64,000 bases of DNA from Photobacterium indicum. GTDB lineage: Bacteria; Pseudomonadota; Gammaproteobacteria; Enterobacterales; Vibrionaceae. Numbering within the stretch: the stretch's first letter is position 1; each line of letters starts with the position of its first letter. The notes beneath the pieces were generated by a model. The model did no database searches. It was given only the letters and a program-made list of their open reading frames with translations, and was not told the DNA's origin. The stretch covers positions 496,001-560,000 of the forward strand of contig NZ_PYOC01000003.1 of NCBI RefSeq assembly GCF_003026215.1, written 5' to 3'. Position numbers and translations under genes: made by a program. This document shows, one piece after another, positions 57,032-64,000 of this stretch.

Positions 57032-58678
57032 CTACAAGAGTTTATTAACACGCTCTAACGCTAGTTTGTAAAGCTCATTGGCTCGCTCGATCTCTTCTTT
57101 TTCCGGTCTTGTATCATTACAGCAGACCCAATTACATGACGAAATCACTCCCTTGATATTTGCAGTTTTCAAAAAGGAAGGCGTCGCTAATGCTGTCAGT
57201 TCAAGAATCAAAAAACATAGATGATAATGAAAAGGTACCATATGAAACGCTCTATAGGCGTCTTCTAACGCCCCTATTGCATTATTACTGTTACGTTTTT
57301 CAAAGGCTTTTTCTACCAGCTCACCTCCTTCTTTTAAGCGATGGTTAATTTCAACATGGCAGGCTTCAAGCAGCTTAACCTGGCTTTGTATTAATACATC
57401 ATCATCTGATTTCCAACATAATCCTCTCGCGATCTGCATCGTTTTTTCATATTGTTCAGGCATGCCACAAAAGCCATACAAGCGAGCAATATTCAACACC
57501 GTGTAATAATCATCAATAGGCTTTTCTTGAAGGTTAATTTTACTAACTATTGTAAAAGAATCTTGGATTTCACCATGTAAACAAGCCAGAATGGCGACTC
57601 CAACCAATGAACCGATCTCACTCTCATAACGTTCTTTCTCTGTATCACCATGTATATTCTGTTCGTAAATATTGTGTCTTGCCTCATTCAGCAATTCGGT
57701 ATATTCAGAATTGTCATCGGTATATATACTAGCAAGCATTAGTGAAACAGAAATATTAGAATATACACCGAAGCTATAACGGCTTGTCCCTGTAACCTTT
57801 TGAATAAAACGTAAATATCCAATCGCTGCTTTCTGATGTTGTTGAAGAACAGCATAAAGGTTAGCAATGATGAGTTCTCGTAGTGGGTTTGCTGAATTAA
57901 CTTTGTGCAGAAGGTGAAACTGTTCAAGGGCTTCCGGCAACTGTTCACTCGCTATCAAACATCCAGCCAAATGCTTTCTCGCTAATGGCTGCTTCGGGTA
58001 TTTTGCCAAAATGTCTCGAAAGACAGTCTCTGCTCTTTTCAGTTCACCTAAACCTTTAAGAGCTTGCCCAAAACCAATTCTTGGCCATAAATGATCAGTA
58101 TGCTTACAGGCATTTTCATAGAAAATTTTGGCTTCTAAATGTCGCTCTGAACGTAATAAACAATCTCCGTTTATTCTATCGATATAACCTGTATACAGCG
58201 GGTGATCCGCTCTATATCTCTTACAAAGGTCAGTCGCTGTTTGATAATCCTTATTATCAACAGCCAGTAATAAAGGATACAAAGTCGATTTTCGTGCTAA
58301 TACCATCTCAATCCGATGTATAAATGCGGCCGCAGAGAAAGGTTTTATCAAATAATCATCAGGTTCCAGTTCAATGAGATGAGTAACGACCTTCTGAGTA
58401 CTGTCACCAGTCACACACATAAAGACACCATCACTTGGAAGAAGTCTACGTTGTTTTACTTCGTCAAAAATGAGACCACCATCAATATGATGGTGCATAT
58501 TATAATCACAAATCACTATATCATAAGAGTGGGCAGCTAATAGGCGGATAGCTTTGAGGCTATCCATCGTGCTATCAATATTATGATTAGAAATACCAGC
58601 CACATTGAGCATAGATCGCATGATTGAGATGGCGGTACTAGAGTCATCTATCAATAAATATTTCTTTTCTATCACCAT
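57032..58678 (-). CDS. Response regulator with TPR-like repeat output region
   Basis: A 548-residue cytosolic protein. A CheY-like receiver domain occupies about 1-125 with the acidic pair in LLIDDSS, phospho-acceptor Asp58 in VICDYN and the DYLIKPFSA lysine. The rest is helical TPR-like repeats (RSERHLEAKIFYENACKHTDHLWPRIGFGQAL in part, RAETVFRDILAKYP). There is no DNA-binding or enzyme domain, so it likely acts by protein contact. The ATG at 58678 follows GGAGGGG; an ATG 21 codons upstream is less convincing. Proteins of this layout are known in Vibrio and Shewanella without a firm role. No kinase is adjacent. Confidence 0.87.
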   Translation of the reverse strand: MVIEKKYLLIDDSSTAISIMRSMLNVAGISNHNIDSTMDSLKAIRLLAAHSYDIVICDYNMHHHIDGGLIFDEVKQRRLLPSDGVFMCVTGDSTQKVVTHLIELEPDDYLIKPFSAAAFIHRIEMVLARKSTLYPLLLAVDNKDYQTATDLCKRYRADHPLYTGYIDRINGDCLLRSERHLEAKIFYENACKHTDHLWPRIGFGQALKGLGELKRAETVFRDILAKYPKQPLARKHLAGCLIASEQLPEALEQFHLLHKVNSANPLRELIIANLYAVLQQHQKAAIGYLRFIQKVTGTSRYSFGVYSNISVSLMLASIYTDDNSEYTELLNEARHNIYEQNIHGDTEKERYESEIGSLVGVAILACLHGEIQDSFTIVSKINLQEKPIDDYYTVLNIARLYGFCGMPEQYEKTMQIARGLCWKSDDDVLIQSQVKLLEACHVEINHRLKEGGELVEKAFEKRNSNNAIGALEDAYRAFHMVPFHYHLCFLILELTALATPSFLKTANIKGVISSCNWVCCNDTRPEKEEIERANELYKLALERVNKLL

Positions 58679-59181
58679 CTCAACCCCTCCATGGCTACAC
58701 AAGTCAAACGATAGCACTGAATAAACCTGTTGCATATGCATAAGACAAAATAATCATTGTGAAAGAAGAAATATAGAAAATTTGATGTGGAAGTCTTCTG
58801 ATTCACCGCAACAAACTGCTGTGCGTGCCGCTGGGCAGGTGACATGTTGATGATGAAATTGGCGCGGATCTAATTTCAGATAAATAAAAAGCCCTAACAT
58901 TTAACTTTATTAATCAATTAATTAAAAAGCAAGCTGCACTGTGCAAGTAGCGATCAGTTAGCACATGACCAATTTGTATTAACCATTCATAGCCATTAAC
59001 AAAAAATGCTCGCTCATTGGTATCCAAAGTTACAGAGCTCGTTCAGACGCTGAAACCTGAACCTTAAATTAATTAAGTACAGTAAGGCTCCTTTTTACCA
59101 CCTTTAGTGGCATTTAATATTTCCTTATTGGTTGATATACTGCCGCACATAATTAATTTCGTTGCAAAAAGTACACTAATA
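58679..59181. other. Divergent promoter region with a GC-richer patch
   Basis: About 500 bases between the regulator genes. A patch near 58795-58870 is clearly richer in G and C than its surroundings and may be a remnant of a lost gene or insertion element. No gene is callable. Confidence 0.4.
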
Positions 59182-60084
59182 ATGCGAAATACAGATGACT
59201 TTTTAATCTTTTACCATTTAATTGAGCAAGGCTCATTCAGCAAAGCCGCCGATCAAGTTGGGCTAACAAAGTCTGTCGTTAGTAAGCGGATAACCCGTTT
59301 AGAACAAGATCTTGGCGTGCAGCTGGTTTATCGAACGACTCGTAAGTTAACGCTTACCGAAGCGGGCGAGGTTTTTTTCGGCCATGCGAGAGAAGTTTAT
59401 TATTCTGTCCAAAGTGCTGAAGAAGCCATGAGCGGATTAGGAGAAAGCTTAACAGGCACCATTCGTCTTACCGTTCCAACTATTTCTGGTGAACTGCTAT
59501 TACCGAAAGCAATATCAGAGTTTAGTGCTAAATACCCAGAAATTCACATCGATATGGATTTAGACAATCGGTTTGTTGATATTGTGAAAGAAGGGTTTGA
59601 CCTCGCGATCCGAACGGGTGAATTACCAGATTCAAGTTTTATAGCCAGAAGACTTGTTGATGCTCATTGGGTTATTTGTGGTGCTCCTGAATACTTTGCT
59701 CGCAATGGGGTACCAAAAATAGCATCTGAACTGGTCAATCATAATTGCCTCGCTTATAGCTACCAAGAAACTGGGGCAAAAGAATGGCTGTTCAAAGGTG
59801 AAAATAAACCTTATACCATTAAGGTGAATGGTAACTTTACGACGAATAATGCATCTGCATTACGTCGCGCAGCTTTGTTTGGGCAAGGACTCGTTTATGT
59901 GCCGAAAGTGCTAGTTGCGGAAGATTTAAAAGCAGGTAGTTTAATTGAAGTGCTGCAAGAGCAAGTCGCTAAGTGCTTAGGTATTTATGCCATGTACCCT
60001 TACACTCGTCACCAGCCGATCAAGGTAAAATTATTTATAGAGCACCTTTATCAGTGTTATCAGAAACACGAAGATAAGTTTTAG
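59182..60084 (+). CDS. LysR-family transcriptional regulator
   Basis: A 300-residue DNA-binding regulator. The N-terminal winged helix is LIFYHLIEQGSFSKAADQVGLTKSVVSKRITRLEQ, quoted here only by its ends (LIFYHLIEQG, ITRLEQDLG). A periplasmic-binding-like effector domain follows (GTIRLTVPTISGELLLP). I start at the ATG at 59182 because it gives normal family length; a longer frame from 59107 adds 25 unlikely residues. It is convergent with the lactate permease gene and may control lactate use, but LysR proteins usually act on divergent genes, so its target is uncertain. Confidence 0.88.
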   Translation: MRNTDDFLIFYHLIEQGSFSKAADQVGLTKSVVSKRITRLEQDLGVQLVYRTTRKLTLTEAGEVFFGHAREVYYSVQSAEEAMSGLGESLTGTIRLTVPTISGELLLPKAISEFSAKYPEIHIDMDLDNRFVDIVKEGFDLAIRTGELPDSSFIARRLVDAHWVICGAPEYFARNGVPKIASELVNHNCLAYSYQETGAKEWLFKGENKPYTIKVNGNFTTNNASALRRAALFGQGLVYVPKVLVAEDLKAGSLIEVLQEQVAKCLGIYAMYPYTRHQPIKVKLFIEHLYQCYQKHEDKF

Positions 60085-60100
60085 CTCTCGATCTATAAAG

Positions 60101-60138
60101 AAAAAACGAGATGATCGAAACTATCACCTCGCTTTTTT
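60101..60138. terminator. Bidirectional terminator between lysR and lctP
   Basis: AAAAAACGAG-TGAT pairs with ATCA-CTCG-TTTTTT with small mismatches, giving U tracts on both strands between convergent genes. Confidence 0.75.
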
Positions 60139-60155
60139 ATTAGGTCTGATGGGTA

Positions 60156-61847
60156 TTACACTATAGTACTCATAATTGCAGCCACAATGCCGTAAGCGAT
60201 CATCGGAACGACAGTACGCTTAATAATAAAGCCTTCTTTATTGGCGATACCTAAAATGGTTGATACGGCAATGATGTTATTGATACACACCATGTTACCC
60301 ATAGCCCCACCGACTGACTGCAAAGCTAAAATTGTGGTTTGTGGCAAACCAACATTAATTGCAATTGTCTGCTGAATAGCACCGAAAGTCAGGTTAGACA
60401 CAGTTGCAGAGCCCGAGAAGAATGCACCAAGTGCACCTAAATAGGCACCAACATATTGCCAACTTGTACCCATAAGATCAGAGAAGGCTTGACCTGCTGT
60501 CATGATCGGTGAGTTCTCACCACCAGTCATCATCAACTTCACCATAATTAATGCACCAACCAGCGCGATAAATGGCATTTTGATTCGGCTCGCTGTTTCA
60601 GAAAACATTTGTTTAACTACGTTTCCTTGCAACTTAAACAGTGGGATAGAAATCAATACCACCAGAAGGAAAGGTATCAGTGCTGGCACATAAAGTGTCT
60701 TATAAGCCCAAGATACATCGGTTCCAAGAATATGGCTAAGTTTAACAATCAATGCCTTACTAAGACTGAAGTCACCTAGCGGGCCAAACGATAGAGAAAA
60801 TATTTCTGTACCATCAGTCAGTATCGACTTAATGCCGAACTGCTTAATACGAGTAACAATAAGAATGACAATAAGTAAAATCGTTGGCGTCATCGCTTTA
60901 AAAATTTGTGCCGACGACACACTTTGACTTTGTACGCTTTGCTTCTCTGATGAACGAGTTTCTGCCGAGCGAGAATCAGTAGCTGTCATATTGACTGCGT
61001 TCACTTCACCAAAAGCTGCAGCATCACCAGCAAAAACAGTTTGGGTAACATTGTGCTGCTCTTTTGCTAAACCTAAGCCTAAACGCGCAACAATAACTGA
61101 AACAATCAAACCAATAGCGCCACCAACAAGTGCTGGGAACTCATAATTCCATTGTGCAAGTAGGAAATATGGAACAGTACATGACAAAGTACTGATTAAT
61201 ACAAACAGATAATTTTTACGGATATCATTCCAACTAACGATGAAACGAAGCGCCATAGGCGGAATGATAAATGCAGCTACAAAATGGATTAAAGCAGTAG
61301 TTTTACCTATATCAAGTAAGGTTGCATCATCTAACCCTAGGTTGGAAAAACCAAACCATGTTGGCGTACCTACAGCACCGAATGATACAGGTACAGAGTT
61401 CATGACTAGGGCCAACATGGCAACCTTCAATGGATTAAAGCCTAAGCCCACTAGAATCGGGGCAGCAATTGCAGCTGGGGTACCAAAACCGGATGCACCT
61501 TCAATCATGAAAGCAAATGCCCAACCGATAATCATTAGCTGAGCTACTTGGTTTCGACTGATCCCTTCAAGCCAGCGACGAATTATATCTTCAGAGCCTG
61601 AAAGATAGATCATTCTGTTTAATAAAATAGCGCCAGCAACAATAGAAATTGGAGTTATAGCAGAAAGAATACCAGCAATGATGTTGGCGCTAATTAATGT
61701 GATGTCTGTACCGAAGTAAAAAAGTTGTATTGTTCCTACCATTAGAGCGGTAACTGGTAAGGCAATGTGCGAAGGTAATCCATTTTTCTTTGTCATCATC
61801 CAAATCAGGATGACAATAGGTATAACGGATAAAAATAAGGACGTCAT
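60156..61847 (-). CDS. lctP: L-lactate permease
   Basis: Inner-membrane lactate/proton symporter of 563 residues with about 12-14 helices, of the LctP/LldP family. Signatures are FMIEGASGFGTPAAIAAPILVGLGF (in part), NSVPVSFGAVGTPTWFGF and SATVSNLTFGAIQ, plus QSVGGAMGNMVCINNIIAV. The ATG at 61847 follows GGAGTGGAAG; the ATG five codons upstream is less likely. A cytosolic loop rich in Ser/Gln (about 275-305) is typical of spacing in this family. A D-lactate dehydrogenase gene is divergent. Confidence 0.94.
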   Translation of the reverse strand: MTSLFLSVIPIVILIWMMTKKNGLPSHIALPVTALMVGTIQLFYFGTDITLISANIIAGILSAITPISIVAGAILLNRMIYLSGSEDIIRRWLEGISRNQVAQLMIIGWAFAFMIEGASGFGTPAAIAAPILVGLGFNPLKVAMLALVMNSVPVSFGAVGTPTWFGFSNLGLDDATLLDIGKTTALIHFVAAFIIPPMALRFIVSWNDIRKNYLFVLISTLSCTVPYFLLAQWNYEFPALVGGAIGLIVSVIVARLGLGLAKEQHNVTQTVFAGDAAAFGEVNAVNMTATDSRSAETRSSEKQSVQSQSVSSAQIFKAMTPTILLIVILIVTRIKQFGIKSILTDGTEIFSLSFGPLGDFSLSKALIVKLSHILGTDVSWAYKTLYVPALIPFLLVVLISIPLFKLQGNVVKQMFSETASRIKMPFIALVGALIMVKLMMTGGENSPIMTAGQAFSDLMGTSWQYVGAYLGALGAFFSGSATVSNLTFGAIQQTIAINVGLPQTTILALQSVGGAMGNMVCINNIIAVSTILGIANKEGFIIKRTVVPMIAYGIVAAIMSTIV

Positions 61848-62788
61848 GATCTTCCACTCCATGTGTTTGGCTAGCTAGTTACCCGATTAATTAGGATATT
61901 TCTTAAGTTAGCTGCCATGTTTATAATTATGTTATTTTCATTACAGGCTGTATTTAGAACAGTAATTTTCTATCAGCTGTTTTATGTGGGGAAGATATTC
62001 TAAAGCGAAAAAAAGTAATGGCTATGCCTCTTTTTTGCTACAGGAGGCATTAGTAAATATAAGTTATTTTGTTAAAAAATATATAATTCGCCTCAAAACC
62101 TTTGATAACAAGGCTGCAATAAACAAATAGTATAAATATCGCCCTCTTATTATACATAAACCGGAAACAATCATGTTCTATATCTGCACTAATAAATAAA
62201 AGTAATAACTGAGAATTTCACTATTTATAGCCTTCTTACGTTAAAAACAATTATCACCACCATATAGAATGGTGTTATATTACAACAAACACCATCAGTA
62301 AAATGATAATACATAAAACATTTGTTATTTAATTACAAACTTGACTTGTGATTATTGATGCGTTTCATGAGCTCAATTAATACCCTCCTACTTAATAAAT
62401 GGTTAGACAAAACAAAAGGTGTATTTCATTCACCCACTGCTTAAGCATGTTTTTATACTTCTATACCCAAGTAACCTCACGTAAATGCCACATCAGAATA
62501 AAACACTCCCTATTTATCGCCTATTTGGACTAAAAATATAATTTATCAGTTATTATTTATTTGCGCTTTTGAAACTTACCGTTGCAAAATAATGAATAGT
62601 CAGTTGTTAATGTCAGCTAAAAATCTTGCTACCTTGTTGTATCTTATAAATAAATAATTAAATTCCGTAAGCATTACATAATTTGAAATTTATGTAAAAA
62701 ACACATCCGAATATATTCATCGTAGATGTACGGATGAATAAATGTTTACACTATTACAACTTAAGACACACTGTAGTAAAGGATTGTT
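61848..62788. other. Long divergent regulatory region between lctP and dld
   Basis: About 940 AT-rich bases. It holds an ATGCCTC/GAGGCAT stem near 62025-62051, a CACCAT-N5-ATGGTG palindrome near 62257-62273, and a solitary MITE-end-like repeat (62462-62479, TATACCCAAGTAACCTCA). No gene is visible; both promoters should lie here. Confidence 0.45.
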
Positions 62789-64000
62789 ATGGAAAACCAT
62801 ACGCTAATAAAGACGTTCCAATCACTTGTTGGAACAAAAAACGTTTTAACCAGAATTAAAGAAACCGAATATTACCGTTCAGGTTTTCGTTCGGGGAAAG
62901 GCGAAGCTCTTGCAGTCGTATTTCCGACAACTTTACTAGAGCAGTGGAATGTCATTAAGTCATGCGTTGAATCAAACTGCATTATTATTATGCAAGCGGC
63001 AAAAACCGGACTAACAGAAGGTTCGGCACCAAGCGGCAGTGATTACGACAGAGAAGTGGTAATCATTAATATTACTAAAATGAAACAGATTCATCTTTTA
63101 GATGGTGGCAAGCAGGCTATATGTATGCCGGGCACAAGCCTACACAACCTAGAGAAAGAACTAAAAAAAGTAAAGCGTGCGCCGCACTCTGTCATTGGAT
63201 CCTCTTCTATTGGTGCAACAGTTGTTGGTGGTATTGCCAATAACTCTGGTGGTGCACTGGTTAAACGCGGGCCTGCTTATACTGAATTATCATTATTCGC
63301 TCAAGTAGATAAAGAAGGCAAATTACACCTCGTTAACCACTTAGGAATTGACGGACTAGGTGATACACCTGAAGAGATCTTAACCAACATTCAAAACGGA
63401 AACATTAAACTGGAAAACATCCAGCATAATGCTGGTATGGCTTCTGACCGTGAATATGAAGCGCGCGTTCGTGATGTAGATTCTGATATTCCATCTCGAT
63501 TTAACGCTGATGAACGCCGGTTATACGAGGCCAGTGGTTGCGCGGGTAAGCTAGGTATTTTTGCCGTACGAGTTGACAGCTACCCTGTAACAGAAAAAGA
63601 GCAGGTTTTTTATATTGGTACTGATAACGCTGAAAAACTGACTCAGCTAAGAAGGGATATTTTATCTAAGTTTGATAATTTACCAGAAATGGGTGAATAC
63701 ATGCACCGTGACATTTTCAATCTTTCAGAAAAATACGGTAAAGATGTTTTCCTTTCTATCAATTACTTAGGTACCGAAAGTCTACCGAAGTTCTTTGCAT
63801 TAAAAGCAAAAGTAGAAAACTTCCTAGGTCGTATTCCTTTTGTGAACAAATACCTGCCAGATACAATTTTGTATTATATAAGCAAGATATTCCCTCAGCA
63901 TCTGCCAAAACGCATGCTGGATTTCCGTAACAAGTATCAACACCACCTAATATTAAAAATGAGTGATAAGGGAATCGAAGAAGCAAAAGCTTACCTAGAA
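62789..64000 (+). CDS. dld: Quinone-dependent D-lactate dehydrogenase (partial, 5' part)
   Basis: The first 404 codons of membrane-associated D-lactate dehydrogenase; the E. coli enzyme has 571 residues, so about 170 are missing past the window edge. It oxidises D-lactate to pyruvate and passes electrons to quinone. The FAD-binding domain is clear: MQAAKTGLTEGSAPSG, PGTSLHNLEKEL, and APHSVIGSSSIGATVVGGI. AAAGGA precedes the ATG. Divergence from lctP marks a lactate uptake and oxidation module. Confidence 0.95.
   Translation, partial: MENHTLIKTFQSLVGTKNVLTRIKETEYYRSGFRSGKGEALAVVFPTTLLEQWNVIKSCVESNCIIIMQAAKTGLTEGSAPSGSDYDREVVIINITKMKQIHLLDGGKQAICMPGTSLHNLEKELKKVKRAPHSVIGSSSIGATVVGGIANNSGGALVKRGPAYTELSLFAQVDKEGKLHLVNHLGIDGLGDTPEEILTNIQNGNIKLENIQHNAGMASDREYEARVRDVDSDIPSRFNADERRLYEASGCAGKLGIFAVRVDSYPVTEKEQVFYIGTDNAEKLTQLRRDILSKFDNLPEMGEYMHRDIFNLSEKYGKDVFLSINYLGTESLPKFFALKAKVENFLGRIPFVNKYLPDTILYYISKIFPQHLPKRMLDFRNKYQHHLILKMSDKGIEEAKAYLE

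Noticed and set aside
1..64000. CRISPR array, prophage or integron
   Set aside because: Reading the window I saw no regularly spaced repeats, phage structural genes, integrase or attC-like arrays.

Overview
The window is AT-rich gammaproteobacterial DNA, most likely chromosomal sequence of a marine member of the Vibrionaceae, and Photobacterium-like by my inference. The reasons are NorM and RibE proteins of Vibrio type, conserved yccA-tusE-acyP-rlmI-yccT and yniA/yniC-type gene blocks, three large secreted chitinases, and dispersed TATACCCAAG...CTCAAGATGC repeats. No phage, CRISPR array or intact insertion sequence was found.

Layout. 0-4.4 kb: end of the histidine-utilisation operon (hutU, hutH), a fructosamine-kinase-like gene, a HAD sugar phosphatase and a small CPXCG zinc protein. 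4.5-9.8 kb: ribE and norM, neighbours in enterics, are separated here by a two-component system with a Met/His-rich sensor loop, a Met-rich secreted protein and a SHOCT membrane protein (a likely copper or silver response module). 10.3-17.4 kb: a GH19 chitinase, a GH18 chitinase and a di-haem peroxidase-like protein with an Ig-like tail. 17.7-19 kb: tRNA-Ser and a SPOR-type secreted protein. 19.5-23.7 kb: the aapJQMP amino-acid ABC transporter. 24.5-30.9 kb: the yccA block, interrupted by a 266-bp MITE-like element, a chemoreceptor and a TauE transporter. 31-36.9 kb: an EAL/HDOD protein, a 1045-residue GH18 chitinase and an L,D-transpeptidase-like protein. 37.5-40.4 kb: alanine dehydrogenase, a small unknown and a HAD phosphatase.

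40.5-44.4 kb is an arsenate-resistance cluster of the GAPDH/ArsJ type. It includes an ArsC-ArsR fusion regulator, a PTP-like phosphatase, and a shared operator-like palindrome at its two promoters. 44.6-55.4 kb is a neutral-lipid island: a lipase-like hydrolase, a GMC alcohol oxidoreductase, a long fused fatty-acyl reductase of Marinobacter type, an acyl-CoA-binding protein, a wax ester synthase/DGAT, a phasin-like protein and an acetyl-CoA hydrolase/transferase. Together these could reduce fatty acyl-CoA to alcohol, esterify it, coat the resulting inclusion and remobilise it. The window ends with a GNAT, tRNA-Leu and tRNA-Cys, a response regulator with TPR-like repeats, and a lactate cluster (LysR, lctP, partial dld).

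The most interesting parts are the wax-ester/phasin island, the ArsC-ArsR fusion with its two-site operator, the copper-like module inserted between ribE and norM, the di-haem enzyme beside the chitinases, and two very short Cys-rich genes. All functional statements are inferred from sequence motifs and remembered families; no database search was run.
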